Of a stretch of DNA of 64,000 nucleotides, positions 42,835-51,934 are shown in pieces. Positions within the stretch are counted from its first letter, which is position 1, and each line of letters begins with the position of its first letter. A program made the position numbers and the translations under genes. Under the pieces are notes generated by a model, which worked only from the letters and a program-made list of their open reading frames with translations, made no database searches and was not told where the DNA came from. Source of the DNA: Kaistella pullorum (GTDB lineage Bacteria; Bacteroidota; Bacteroidia; Flavobacteriales; Weeksellaceae); the NCBI RefSeq assembly GCF_014837035.1, contig NZ_JACSPS010000001.1, positions 490,374 through 554,373 of the forward strand, in the 5' to 3' direction.

Positions 42835-44379
42835 ATGAATTTAGATAAGATTTCTTCACCCTTTACAGAACTTTTCCCTGGCGACCAAAGCGGAAATCCC
42901 CGGCAACGGCAGACACCGAAAGTTTTGTTTGCTTCCACCAATATCGCTGGCTTTCCGGAAGCTGAACTGCTTATTTTAAACGACAGATTAGCTTCAGAAA
43001 TTGGTCTTGGGAAATTAGAAGCTCCTGCCGACAGTGATTTTGTTAATGCTACTAAGTTGCCAAATCACATTAAAACTTACGCCACCGCATATGCAGGACA
43101 TCAGTTCGGCAACTGGGCGGGGCAGCTCGGCGACGGTCGCGCAATTTTTGCCGGTGAAATAAAGAATGAAAGCGGCCGAAAAACCGAACTTCAGTGGAAA
43201 GGCGCCGGTGCTACACCCTACTCCAGACATGCGGATGGCCGTGCTGTGCTGCGTTCCTCAGTTCGTGAATACCTTATGAGTGAGGCCATGTTTCACCTTG
43301 GTGTGCCTACCACCAGAGCGCTATCGTTATCGCTAAGTGGCGAACAGGTGCTCCGCGATATCATGTACAGCGGAAATCCGGAATATGAGAAAGGAGCCGT
43401 AATGATGCGCACCGCTGATAGTTTTCTGCGCTTCGGCCATTTTCAGCTGTTGGCAGCGCAGGACGAAATAGATACGCTAAGAAACTTAGCCGATTATGTC
43501 ATTGAAAATCACTACCCGGAAATCAATAAGGAAAGTTCAGATAAATACACCGAACTGATGCGTCAAATCTCAGTGCGAACCGCTGACCTTATGGTAGAAT
43601 GGTATCGCGTAGGTTTCGTGCACGGCGTGATGAATACTGATAATATGTCGGTTTTGGGCCTGACGATTGATTATGGACCCTTCTCGTTTCTAGATGAATA
43701 CAGCCTGAATTTTACACCAAACACAACCGACTTGCCAGGCAGGCGCTACGCATTTGGAAACCAGGCGAAAGTTGCGCAATGGAATCTTTGGCAGCTTGCG
43801 TCCGCGCTTTTTCCGCTGATCAATGATGCCGAGGTTTTAGAGCAGATTCTGGATGATTTTTCCACCTATTTCTGGACAAAACATGATGAGATGATGGCTT
43901 CTAAATTTGGTTTTGACCAGATAACCGAAGGCGATAACGACTTTTTTACCACTGCGCAAACATTGCTTGACGACCTTAAGATGGATTATACATTATTTTT
44001 CACTCAACTCGAAAAGTTGACCGATGATGTAGATATAATGACTTTGTTTAATGATGTTTTCTATACACGACCAACTGATAATCAAACTTTTCAGTTCATT
44101 GAATTTATACAGAATTACCGAAACCGGCTTTCCAAAAATTTAATTTCAAAAGCACAATCCCAGTCAATAATGCAGGCTGTAAACCCGAAATTCATCCTGC
44201 GAAACTATATCCTTTTCGACTGTATCGCCGAGCTCCATGAAGGCAAGCATGACTTGCTTAACAAAGTCCTCACCGCGCTCGAAAATCCTTACGAAGAACT
44301 TTTTCCTGAATTCTCGAAGCGCAGACCGCCAGGTTACGACGGCACACCGGGCTGTTCCACACTCTCCTGCAGTTCGTGA
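42835..44379 (+). CDS. selO: Protein adenylyltransferase SelO
   Basis: SelO is a pseudokinase-fold enzyme that transfers AMP to Ser/Thr/Tyr of proteins in redox control. The 514-residue protein has YAGHQFGNWAGQLGDGRA, the kinase-like core GRAVLRSSVREYLMSEAMFH, GVMNTDNMSVLGLTIDYGPF (the catalytic and metal Asp/Asn) and LPGRRYAFGNQ. The C-terminus CSTLSCSS has a Cys third from the end, where human SELO has selenocysteine. The ATG at 42835 is chosen because the earlier one lies in the upstream terminator. Confidence 0.94.
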   Translation: MNLDKISSPFTELFPGDQSGNPRQRQTPKVLFASTNIAGFPEAELLILNDRLASEIGLGKLEAPADSDFVNATKLPNHIKTYATAYAGHQFGNWAGQLGDGRAIFAGEIKNESGRKTELQWKGAGATPYSRHADGRAVLRSSVREYLMSEAMFHLGVPTTRALSLSLSGEQVLRDIMYSGNPEYEKGAVMMRTADSFLRFGHFQLLAAQDEIDTLRNLADYVIENHYPEINKESSDKYTELMRQISVRTADLMVEWYRVGFVHGVMNTDNMSVLGLTIDYGPFSFLDEYSLNFTPNTTDLPGRRYAFGNQAKVAQWNLWQLASALFPLINDAEVLEQILDDFSTYFWTKHDEMMASKFGFDQITEGDNDFFTTAQTLLDDLKMDYTLFFTQLEKLTDDVDIMTLFNDVFYTRPTDNQTFQFIEFIQNYRNRLSKNLISKAQSQSIMQAVNPKFILRNYILFDCIAELHEGKHDLLNKVLTALENPYEELFPEFSKRRPPGYDGTPGCSTLSCSS

Positions 44380-44386
44380 TTTTTAG

Positions 44387-44394
44387 TACTTTTG
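44387..44394 (+). promoter_or_regulatory. Candidate -7 element for the membrane protein gene
   Basis: TACTTTTG matches TAnnTTTG just after the selO stop, 18 bases before the TTG at 44412. A start there would have its own promoter. Confidence 0.4.
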
Positions 44395-44411
44395 CGCAAA
44401 TTTTTGCAGTC

Positions 44412-45686
44412 TTGGATCTTAAAAATAAATTCATCCAATTTCTTTCGACCGTCTTTCCGGCCAACAGTACAGAGTGGGCGCTGTTTGCGGTTTTTCTCAG
44501 TGTTTACGGAACTCTCGGGACAGTCATTGCAGTCGATTACCGAATTATTTTCGATGACCGCATTCCGTGGGATGCTTATTTCAGCTTTGACAACCGCGCC
44601 ATAGTTCTCACCGGCGGCGGCTATGAGCGGCATCCGCTTGCGAATTATTTTTTTGAGTGGCTTCGGGAATTTGCTTTAATGTTTTCGGGCGGTCAAAAAA
44701 ACGAAATTTTCCGGCTTGTACTGGCTTGGTGCAGCAACTTCGCGGTAAGTCTCAGTCTTATCCAAATATTTAAATATCTAAAAAACATCATCGGGTTACC
44801 AAATCGGTTTTCGCTGTTGACCGTATTCTTTTTTTCGGCATTTTCTACCAACATCCTGCTTTCATTCACGCCTGAGACTTATACTTACACGCTTTTTCTG
44901 CTGGTTTTGTTTAATTATTATGCTGCGTTGAAAATCCGCCAAGATGAAGTGATTCCAGCATCTGCTTTAACCCTCGCGGCGGTCGGGATCGGCGGCCTTA
45001 CCGTTACCAATGTGGTGAAGGTTTATATTCCGCTACTGTTTCAGCGCAAGATTTTCAGCAACTGGAAAAATTTGGGAAAGGCTGCGCTGAGGGTTGTGAT
45101 TTCGATTGCTGTCTTTTTACTGCTGTTCATGTACCGTATGGATTTCAAGTTTATGCAGTTTCTCGACAAATCCGGTGCGCAGTTCGAGAAGTTTTCGCAG
45201 CAAAAGGTGACGCCATATTGGGATATGATGGCGTCGTGGTTTCTCGGCGGCAACATTCTGTTTGCGGGATTTGAACTGCGCGACTATCACAACAAAAAGG
45301 GTTTTGAGTATAAAGCTCTTTTTATGGATGTTTTTGACAACTGGGTTTCCCACGCGGTCATCGGAGCCATCATTATTCTGCTGATTTGGAGTTGGCTTAA
45401 AAATTTAAAGAATAAATTAGCTAACATCCTGATGCTGTCACTTCTGGTGGATGTAGTAATTCACGGAATCCTGCGGTTTGGCCTCCACACATCTTATATC
45501 TACGGCGGGCATTTTGTGTTTGTTTTCCCATTGATGGTCGGCTGGCTATTTCACGCGTACCGCTCGTCATTTAAAATGATTACCTCGCTTTTCATTGTAT
45601 TGATGCTCATTTTCAGCTATGTATTACTGAACAATATCTTCAGGATGACGGAGTTCTTCCGCTTTTTAGAACTGTATTACCGCTAA
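44412..45686 (+). CDS. Multi-pass membrane protein (DUF6080-like, possible glycosyltransferase-C relative)
   Basis: This membrane protein of about 424 residues has 9-11 hydrophobic helices. It has AVDYRIIFDDRIPWDAYFSF in the first periplasmic loop, where acidic residues are typical of GT-C glycosyltransferases, and FTPETYTYTLFLLVLF later. I recall similar Bacteroidota proteins as DUF6080, not from a search. Start choice is open: a GTG at 44376 overlaps the selO stop, while a TTG at 44412 gives MDLKNKFIQF and lies after its own promoter element. I prefer the TTG. No ATG is available nearby. Confidence 0.75.
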   Translation: MDLKNKFIQFLSTVFPANSTEWALFAVFLSVYGTLGTVIAVDYRIIFDDRIPWDAYFSFDNRAIVLTGGGYERHPLANYFFEWLREFALMFSGGQKNEIFRLVLAWCSNFAVSLSLIQIFKYLKNIIGLPNRFSLLTVFFFSAFSTNILLSFTPETYTYTLFLLVLFNYYAALKIRQDEVIPASALTLAAVGIGGLTVTNVVKVYIPLLFQRKIFSNWKNLGKAALRVVISIAVFLLLFMYRMDFKFMQFLDKSGAQFEKFSQQKVTPYWDMMASWFLGGNILFAGFELRDYHNKKGFEYKALFMDVFDNWVSHAVIGAIIILLIWSWLKNLKNKLANILMLSLLVDVVIHGILRFGLHTSYIYGGHFVFVFPLMVGWLFHAYRSSFKMITSLFIVLMLIFSYVLLNNIFRMTEFFRFLELYYR

Positions 45687-45694
45687 AATTTGTC

Positions 45695-45724
45695 CAAAAA
45701 AAACACGCCTCAATATGAGACGTG
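45695..45724 (-). terminator. Terminator of sodC
   Basis: A 9-bp stem (CACGTCTCA / TGAGGCGTG on the minus strand, one mismatch) followed by eight T. Confidence 0.85.
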
Positions 45725-45746
45725 CTAAAGTTTATTAGATCTAAAT

Positions 45747-46250
45747 CTACTTAATTTCAATACAGCCCACGCGCCCACCGGCATTTCCGGTAGGTTGGGT
45801 CTTGAAATCATCCTCGGAAGCGTGGATAATAAGTGATTTTCCAACGATATTTTTAGTTTCATCCGCGCATCCCAGACACCATTTATCGGTCTTGAATACA
45901 ATGCGCGCCGTTCCTTCCTTGTTCGCATTCAGGTTCCCGATGTCCCCCATGTGATGCTGGTCATGTCCCCATTTTCCGTGATCGTCTGATGTAGGATTCC
46001 AGTGTCCGCCGGCTGAGCTACCATCGGCTGCAGAACAATCACCTTTCTCGTGGATATGCACAGCGTGCAAGCCTGGTGTAAGTTTATACACATTCAGGTC
46101 CAGTTCAACATTTTTACCGGTTTGCGTAAATTTCGCCGTGCCCTGTGTATCGGTTCCGCTTTTAGGTGTTACAACTAAATTTTTCGTGGTTGTGCAGGAT
46201 GTCATCAACAACGCAGCGCCCGCCAAAGAAGAAAGTGCTAAGATTTTCAT
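45747..46250 (-). CDS. sodC: Copper/zinc superoxide dismutase, lipoprotein
   Basis: This 167-residue lipoprotein has lipobox LMTSC (Cys19). It carries the Cu/Zn SOD ligands: HAVHIHEKGDCS (two Cu His and the disulfide Cys), GGHWNPTSDDHGKWGHDQHH (Cu/Zn His), then GDIGNL and C-terminal GNAGGRVGCIEI. It detoxifies superoxide in the periplasm. Its His-rich loop DDHGKWGHDQHHMGD is typical. It is a single gene with own terminator. Confidence 0.95.
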   Translation of the reverse strand: MKILALSSLAGAALLMTSCTTTKNLVVTPKSGTDTQGTAKFTQTGKNVELDLNVYKLTPGLHAVHIHEKGDCSAADGSSAGGHWNPTSDDHGKWGHDQHHMGDIGNLNANKEGTARIVFKTDKWCLGCADETKNIVGKSLIIHASEDDFKTQPTGNAGGRVGCIEIK

Positions 46251-46378
46251 AGTATTTATTTAATGGTTTATAAAGTTATTGAAAATAAAACTGACCGCTT
46301 AGCCAGTTTTTTTTACCGTTCGGTAACATTATTTTTCAGCAAAAGGCATTCCGCAATACATTTGTTAAAAAATAAACC

Positions 46379-48598
46379 ATGCAAACTTTCATTATTTCTA
46401 AGGTATTAGCGCTCATTGCCTTGGTTATGGCCGTCACAATGCATTCTCAGACTACGGTCAGCGGAAAAGTTGTCTATAAAAACAAAGGTATTCAGGACGT
46501 TTCTGTCACCTTAAAAGACACCTATGACGGCGCGACTACGGATAAGGACGGCAATTATTCATTTGAAACTTCGGAAACCGGAAATCAGACAATCATCTTT
46601 ACCAACCCAAAATATGTAGAAACCGAAAAACCGGTTCTGCTCACAGGTGCTGTTGTAAAAGTAGATGCTGAACTGAAGGAAGAAATTTCTGAAATTGCGG
46701 CGGTGGTGATTTCGGCGGGTTCCATCGAAGCCAGCGACCGCAAACGCGCCACCGTACTTCTAACGCCTATCGACATTTACACCACGGCAGGCGCGAACGG
46801 ACAGGTAACTTCGGCACTGGAGACGCTTCCCGGCGTGCAGAAAGTCGGGGAGACCGAAGGTCTTTTTGTGCGTGGCGGCACCGGAGCCGAGACAAAATTT
46901 TTCATGGATGGAAATTTGGTCAATAATTTCTTTGGAAATTCTGTACCCGGAATCAAGTCAATGGACCGGCTGAACACCTCGCTGTTTAAAGGAAACGTAT
47001 TTTCGAGTGGTGGCTATTCAGCGATGTACGGTCAGGCACTTTCTTCTGTATTGATTCTTGAAAGCATTGATTTTCCGGAAAGAAATTCAGTAGACATTGG
47101 CATTTCGCCAATATTTGTGTCTGCGGGTTTCCAAAATGTGGATGAAGCAAAAACCAAGTCATTCGGTGTGTCAGCCGCTTATACTAATTTAGGTTTGATG
47201 ACTGAAATAATTCGTTTCAACAACGATTTCACGGAGGCGCCAAAAGGGTTTGGGACGAATTTTAATTTCCGCGTAAAGAACCGCGCGGGTGGAATACTAA
47301 AATATTACGGAAGTTTTGATACAAACAAACTTGGTTTGGAGGCTAAAAGTCTGGAACCACAAACCGACTTTGAAAACACCTCGCTAAAAGGCGCAAACAC
47401 CTTCCACAACCTGTCGTTCAGACAAAAATTCGGGAAATATGTCTTTACTGCAGGCAGTTCTTATACGTTTAACAGAAATCAACTTTTCTTAAGCGAAACT
47501 TATCAAAATGAAGATCAAAACCCAAATTCTATTGCTGTAAAAGGCAATTACTTTAACGCCAAAGCAACCATCGAAAGACGGATCAACAAAATTTCTGCGG
47601 TTCGTGGCGGTTTTGAGTTCAATAACAGTGCAGAAACTACTGCTGTGGCCTTATCGCCCCCACCGTACAAGTTTAATGAAGATATCACTTCTGTATTCGC
47701 GGAAACTGACCTTGGATTCAGCAATAATCTTTCAGCGAAAATAGGCTTGCGAACCGAGCATTCGGCAGCGCTGGACAAATGGAATCTGGCTCCACGCGCC
47801 GCTTTGGCGTATCGGCTTGCTAAAAACTGGACGAGTTCATTCGCGTACGGCATATTTTACCAAAACCCAGAAAACCAGTTTTTTGGAGAGAACCCGCTAA
47901 ATTTCCAGCGTGCGGAGCATTTTATACTTCAACTTCAAAAATCCTCTGAAAACCGAAGCCTGAGACTTGAAGCATTTTACAAAAATTATGACGATCTGAT
48001 CAAAACGCGCGTCGAAGAATACCGGCCGGCTGCATTTTCGAACACAGGTTCGGGCTTTGCCAAAGGAATTGAATTTTTCTGGCGTGACCGCAAATCACTG
48101 AAAAATATAGATTATTGGATTTCATATTCCTACCTCGATTCTGAGCGAGAATTTCAGAACTATGACAGGCCGCTTTTTCCAGGCTTCGCGGCGAAGCACA
48201 CGCTCTCTGTGGTGGCTAAAAAGTTTGTTACCGACTGGAAAACCGGCTTCAATCTGTCTTATAACTACGCTTCCGGCAGACCTTATTATAATTTTCTCAC
48301 TGATGCAGGCGGAAATTACTACCTGAATGCGCAAGGAACAGTGAAAGACAACAGCACGCTAAACTTCAGCCTGAACTATCTGCCAAACCTCGGGAAAAAA
48401 GATGCAAAATCCTTCAGCGTCTTGGTTCTGTCGGTGAATAACATCCTGGGCCGAAAGAATATTTTCGGGTATAATTTTTCAAATGACGGCCTTCGCAGCA
48501 GCCCTATCTTGCCAAGTGCTAATACTTTCGTCTTCATCGGCGCATTCATCAGCTTTGGGGTAGACCGAACCCAGGATGCCATCAACAATAATCTTTAA
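46379..48598 (+). CDS. TonB-dependent outer-membrane receptor
   Basis: This 739-residue receptor has a signal peptide, an N-terminal carboxypeptidase-regulatory-like domain (about 28-100; VSVTLKDTYDGATTDKDGNY), a plug (SALETLPGVQKVGETEGLFV, then RGGTGAETKFFMDGNLVNNF), and a barrel ending in an aromatic-containing strand (FVFIGAFISFGVDRTQ). It is smaller than SusC and lacks a SusD partner. The substrate is not evident. A TPR-like exported protein follows 102 bases downstream. Confidence 0.92.
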   Translation: MQTFIISKVLALIALVMAVTMHSQTTVSGKVVYKNKGIQDVSVTLKDTYDGATTDKDGNYSFETSETGNQTIIFTNPKYVETEKPVLLTGAVVKVDAELKEEISEIAAVVISAGSIEASDRKRATVLLTPIDIYTTAGANGQVTSALETLPGVQKVGETEGLFVRGGTGAETKFFMDGNLVNNFFGNSVPGIKSMDRLNTSLFKGNVFSSGGYSAMYGQALSSVLILESIDFPERNSVDIGISPIFVSAGFQNVDEAKTKSFGVSAAYTNLGLMTEIIRFNNDFTEAPKGFGTNFNFRVKNRAGGILKYYGSFDTNKLGLEAKSLEPQTDFENTSLKGANTFHNLSFRQKFGKYVFTAGSSYTFNRNQLFLSETYQNEDQNPNSIAVKGNYFNAKATIERRINKISAVRGGFEFNNSAETTAVALSPPPYKFNEDITSVFAETDLGFSNNLSAKIGLRTEHSAALDKWNLAPRAALAYRLAKNWTSSFAYGIFYQNPENQFFGENPLNFQRAEHFILQLQKSSENRSLRLEAFYKNYDDLIKTRVEEYRPAAFSNTGSGFAKGIEFFWRDRKSLKNIDYWISYSYLDSEREFQNYDRPLFPGFAAKHTLSVVAKKFVTDWKTGFNLSYNYASGRPYYNFLTDAGGNYYLNAQGTVKDNSTLNFSLNYLPNLGKKDAKSFSVLVLSVNNILGRKNIFGYNFSNDGLRSSPILPSANTFVFIGAFISFGVDRTQDAINNNL

Positions 48599-48666
48599 AA
48601 AGACCTTTCGCCAAGTAAAATGACCCTTTCAGTAAAAATTATAAACAGATTACAGGGTTTTACAAA

Positions 48667-48674
48667 TACCTTTG
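48667..48674 (+). promoter_or_regulatory. Candidate -7 element for the TPR-like gene
   Basis: TACCTTTG matches TAnnTTTG, 26 bases before the ATG. It would separate this gene from the receptor. Confidence 0.45.
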
Positions 48675-48700
48675 ATTATCAACTTTAAATAATTAAAACC

Positions 48701-49342
48701 ATGAAAAATTTATTCTTAATGATTTGTGTTGCGTTCAGCACAGCTACATTTGCGCAAACACCTTATGAGAAAGCGATGAGTAGCAAAGTGTCTCAGGTTG
48801 AACAACAAAAAACCGCAGAAGAATTTACTGCGCTCGCAAACGACTTCCGCCGCATTGCCGACAAGGAGAAAACATTTTGGCAGCCATACTATTACGCTGC
48901 GTTCTCTTCAATCCAAAAAGGACGCCTGGCGATGCGTGAAGGGAAAACTGCCGACCTGGACGCGATTGCCGCTGAAGCTCAAAAGTCGCTCGACCTCGCG
49001 GCGGACCTCAGCAAAGACAACGCAGAGATCTTCGTTCTGCAGAAGATGATCCACGGCTTGAAAATGATGGTGAATCCGCAGGAGCGCTTCATGAGCGAAG
49101 GTATGCTGGCGGCTGAGGCGCTGAGCAAAGCTGAAAAACTGGATCCAAACAATCCGCGGATCACACTTATGAAGGCGGAAGATGTCTACTTCACACCCGA
49201 GCAGTTTGGCGGAAGCAAGCAGCGCGGTCTTGAACTTTTTCAAAAATCGCTCGATCAATACAAAACCTACAGTACAAAGTCGGCGCTCGGGCCAAACTGG
49301 GGCAAGGGTGAAGCGGAATATTTTCTGGCGAATAAGCCGTAG
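48701..49342 (+). CDS. Exported TPR-like helical protein
   Basis: This 213-residue protein has signal peptide MKNLFLMICVAFSTATFAQ. The mature protein is all-helical: EEFTALANDFRRIADKEK, YYYAAFSSIQKGRLAM, DLDAIAAEAQKSLDLAADL and SKAEKLDPNNPRITLMKAED, the last two being TPR-like. Similar proteins occur next to outer-membrane receptors in Bacteroidota. It is followed by a strong terminator. Function unknown. Confidence 0.75.
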   Translation: MKNLFLMICVAFSTATFAQTPYEKAMSSKVSQVEQQKTAEEFTALANDFRRIADKEKTFWQPYYYAAFSSIQKGRLAMREGKTADLDAIAAEAQKSLDLAADLSKDNAEIFVLQKMIHGLKMMVNPQERFMSEGMLAAEALSKAEKLDPNNPRITLMKAEDVYFTPEQFGGSKQRGLELFQKSLDQYKTYSTKSALGPNWGKGEAEYFLANKP

Positions 49343-49409
49343 AGGGGGCTTAATGAGTTCTAATTGTTTAAGCACGATTCAGCTCATTAAATGTTTAAAT
49401 ATAAAAATC

Positions 49410-49438
49410 AAATCCTTCGAAACGGAGGATTTTTTTTT
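49410..49438 (+). terminator. Terminator of the TPR-like gene
   Basis: A 9-bp stem (AATCCTTCG / CGGAGGATT, one G-T pair) with AAA loop and a run of eight T. Confidence 0.88.
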
Positions 49439-49488
49439 AATCTAACAGTACGTAACATCTACATTTCAGGAGGAAAAATACCTGATAT

Positions 49489-49571
49489 GATAGCCCGGAT
49501 CGCAACGGAAATCCTTTTTTGATGGCCGAGGCTACCCGAAGCCAGCAAAAAAGATTGCAGTGAAGAGCCGG
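49489..49571. repeat. Dispersed structured repeat, copy 1
   Basis: An 83-base element between the TPR-like gene and mnmA. The left flank has AGCCCGGATCGCAACGGAAA then ATCCTTTTTTG; a variable hairpin follows; the right flank is CAAAAAAGATTGCAGTG then AAGAGCCGG. The inner parts CTTTTTTG and CAAAAAAG pair perfectly, and the outer parts pair partly. Copy 2 at 59495 has the same flanks and a different middle. I think it belongs to an intergenic repeat family of flavobacteria. Confidence 0.7.
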
Positions 49572-49628
49572 TAAAGTGGTGGTAAATGCCCAGGTTTAGT
49601 GGCTCCTAAATTAGTCGGAATTAAGTCG

Positions 49629-49636
49629 TAAATTTG
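49629..49636 (+). promoter_or_regulatory. Candidate -7 element for mnmA
   Basis: TAAATTTG matches TAnnTTTG, 22 bases before the mnmA ATG, downstream of the repeat. Confidence 0.45.
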
Positions 49637-49658
49637 CAAAAAATTTGAAGATTCTGAT

Positions 49659-50846
49659 ATGAAGGTAGTTGTGGGTTTATCGGGCGGTGTAGATTCCAGT
49701 GTTGCGGCTTATCTGTTGCAGCAGCAGGGACATGATGTGGTGGCGCTTTTTATGCGGAACTGGAACGATGCTTCGGTTACGCTGGAGGATGAATGCCCAT
49801 GGATAGAGGACAGCAACGATGCGCTGATGGTGGCTCAAAAGCTTGGGATACCATTCCAGGTGATTGATATGAGCGAACTTTACAAAGAAAAGATTGTGGA
49901 CTATATGTTCGATGAATACAAGAACGGACGCACGCCGAATCCGGACGTTCTATGTAACCGCGAGGTGAAGTTTGACGTCTTCATGAAAACAGCCTTATCA
50001 CTTGGCGCAGAGAAGGTTGCGACGGGACATTATGCACGTGTTGATTCTACTATCGACGAAAACGGCAAAGAAATATTTCATCTTCTTTCGGGCGTGGATA
50101 CCAACAAAGATCAGTCTTATTTCCTCTGCCAACTCAGCCAGGAACAGCTTTCTAAATCGCTGTTTCCGATTGGGGCACTTACGAAACCTGAGGTTCGTGA
50201 GATTGCGAAAAAGATGGAACTTGTGACTGCGGACAAGAAAGATTCGCAGGGTCTGTGCTTCATTGGTAAAGTGAGTTTGCCAACATTTCTACAACAGCAG
50301 CTCGAGCCAAAAGAAGGCGAAATAGTGGAGATTTTTACTGATTTTGATGGATTTCACACTGAAAAACCTGGTTTTGAATCAAAAATCGAGGAACTTAAGT
50401 TTTTGTCGCGCAAAATTGAATACAACAAGACCGACGGAAAAGTGATCGGCAAACACCAGGGCGCTCATTACTTTACAATTGGCCAGAGCAAAGGTCTTGG
50501 AATCGGTGGACACGCAGAATCCTGCTTTATCATTCAGCGCGACATGCCGACGAATACGATTTTTGTGGGTGAAGGAAAGAATTTCCCGGGACTTTTCCGT
50601 AAAGCTTTAAAAATAGAAAACAGCGATGTGCATTGGGTACGCGAGGACCTGCGGCTAAGCAACGGCCAATCCATGAAGGTTAAGGCACGGATCCGATACC
50701 GACAAACGCTGGAAGAAGCAACACTTTATCAGTTTGAGGAAGGTCTTTTCATTGAATTCGAAAATCCTCAGTCTGCAATTGCCGAAGGCCAATTTGCAGC
50801 GTGGTATTCCGGCGATGAGCTTCTGGGGAGTGGAGTGATCTCTTAA
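49659..50846 (+). CDS. mnmA: tRNA-specific 2-thiouridylase MnmA
   Basis: MnmA thiolates U34 of tRNA-Lys, Glu and Gln using sulfur from a persulfide relay. The 395-residue protein has the PP-loop [15 protein letters not shown] (5-19), [12 protein letters not shown] (first catalytic Cys), VATGHYARV and [12 protein letters not shown] (second Cys). Length and motif order are normal. It is a single gene, convergent with the LytTR operon across a bidirectional terminator. Confidence 0.96.
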   Translation: MKVVVGLSGGVDSSVAAYLLQQQGHDVVALFMRNWNDASVTLEDECPWIEDSNDALMVAQKLGIPFQVIDMSELYKEKIVDYMFDEYKNGRTPNPDVLCNREVKFDVFMKTALSLGAEKVATGHYARVDSTIDENGKEIFHLLSGVDTNKDQSYFLCQLSQEQLSKSLFPIGALTKPEVREIAKKMELVTADKKDSQGLCFIGKVSLPTFLQQQLEPKEGEIVEIFTDFDGFHTEKPGFESKIEELKFLSRKIEYNKTDGKVIGKHQGAHYFTIGQSKGLGIGGHAESCFIIQRDMPTNTIFVGEGKNFPGLFRKALKIENSDVHWVREDLRLSNGQSMKVKARIRYRQTLEEATLYQFEEGLFIEFENPQSAIAEGQFAAWYSGDELLGSGVIS

Positions 50847-50858
50847 AATTATAAAAAT

Positions 50859-50885
50859 AAAAAAGCGCCTTGTGGCGCTTTTCTT
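50859..50885. terminator. Bidirectional terminator between mnmA and the LytTR operon
   Basis: A 9-bp perfect stem (AAAAGCGCC / GGCGCTTTT) with TTGT loop, giving a T run on both strands. Confidence 0.88.
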
Positions 50886-51633
50886 ATTTCGACAACCAAT
50901 CTTTAAAAATCTTCACACGATCGCGGCTGACCGTGATTTCTTCTTTTGGCTGAAACGCCATTTCTACTTTGTAGTAAGGAGATGTGTGGATGTTTTTTAT
51001 GTAATTGGAATTGATGATAAACTGCCTGTTTACGCGGAAAAAACACTTTTCATCTAAGATTTCCTGCAGTTCATCCAAAGTAAAATCAGTCGGAAACGTC
51101 CGTTCTTTAGTTTGAAGATAAACGATCTTGTTCTCGCTGTAAAAACACGAAACCTCATCGGTCTGAACAATTTTCAGATTATAACCGATCTTTACCAGAA
51201 TACGGGTGAGCTTTTGCTTCTCTTCTTTAATTAATGACTTGATTTCTTTCAGGTTATTATTACTTTCCGTGGGCAGAAAACTTTTGTACTTATCAATGGC
51301 TTTCTGTAAATCTTCTTCCATAACCGGTTTTAAAAGATAGTCGATCGAATTGAGTTTAAAAGCTTTTAAAGTATACTGGTCAAAAGCCGTGGTATAAATG
51401 ATGAAGCTTTTACTTGGAACCTGTTCAAAGATATCAAAAGACAATCCGTCGCCTAAAACGATGTCAGAAAATATAAGATCGGGATGAGTGTTTTCGGTAA
51501 ACCATTGAACACCTTCTTCCACGGAATTTAGCGTTCCAACTAACTGCAAATCAGGAAACCGGCTTAAAAGACGCCCGAGTTTTCGCGCAGCAGGTTTTTC
51601 GTCTTCAATGATAACTGTTCGGATCATATTCAA
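50884..51633 (-). CDS. LytTR-family response regulator
   Basis: This 249-residue regulator has a receiver domain (IEDEKPAAR; phosphoacceptor Asp57 in LIFSDIVLGDG; YTTAFDQYTLKAF) and a C-terminal LytTR DNA-binding domain (about 145-249; RTFPTDFTLDELQEIL, CFFRVNRQFIINSNYIKNIH). It is the last gene of a three-gene operon with a 2TM protein and a sensor kinase, and is presumably phosphorylated by that kinase. A second ATG two codons in (MIRTVIIEDE) could be the true start. Confidence 0.93.
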   Translation of the reverse strand: MNMIRTVIIEDEKPAARKLGRLLSRFPDLQLVGTLNSVEEGVQWFTENTHPDLIFSDIVLGDGLSFDIFEQVPSKSFIIYTTAFDQYTLKAFKLNSIDYLLKPVMEEDLQKAIDKYKSFLPTESNNNLKEIKSLIKEEKQKLTRILVKIGYNLKIVQTDEVSCFYSENKIVYLQTKERTFPTDFTLDELQEILDEKCFFRVNRQFIINSNYIKNIHTSPYYKVEMAFQPKEEITVSRDRVKIFKDWLSK

Positions 51634-51643
51634 TCTTAAATTT

Positions 51644-51934
51644 TTATTTGTATTTGTCCATTAACTCACGGGTTTTTCTTTCTTCCCACTCTTTTCCCAG
51701 AAAGATATCCGGAACATATACACCGATCGCGTGTGCAAGGAGCCCTACACCCCAGAAAATGGCCGTCCAATAGTTATCCATATCCGACAGCTGCAGTCCC
51801 TGCTGGGTATTTCTGGCAATGATAAAAAGATTTACCAGCACATAAACTACTGCGTGAACATACAGTTCCTTTAGTTTTTTTACCTTTTTGCGAGCTTCTG
51901 AATATTTGAGGTCCTCTTCGTTATAGGTTTCCAT
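51644..51934 (-). CDS. Stand-alone 2TM-domain protein
   Basis: This 96-residue membrane protein matches the 2TM domain: an amphipathic helix (SEARKKVKKLKELYVHAVVY), two membrane helices (VVYVLVNLFIIA, WGVGLLAHAIGVYVP) and a C-terminal W-E-E-R/K helix (GKEWEERKTRELMDKYK). The same domain is fused to the kinase encoded upstream, whose end it overlaps by 14 bases. It probably acts as an interacting membrane partner of the kinase. Confidence 0.88.
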   Translation of the reverse strand: METYNEEDLKYSEARKKVKKLKELYVHAVVYVLVNLFIIARNTQQGLQLSDMDNYWTAIFWGVGLLAHAIGVYVPDIFLGKEWEERKTRELMDKYK

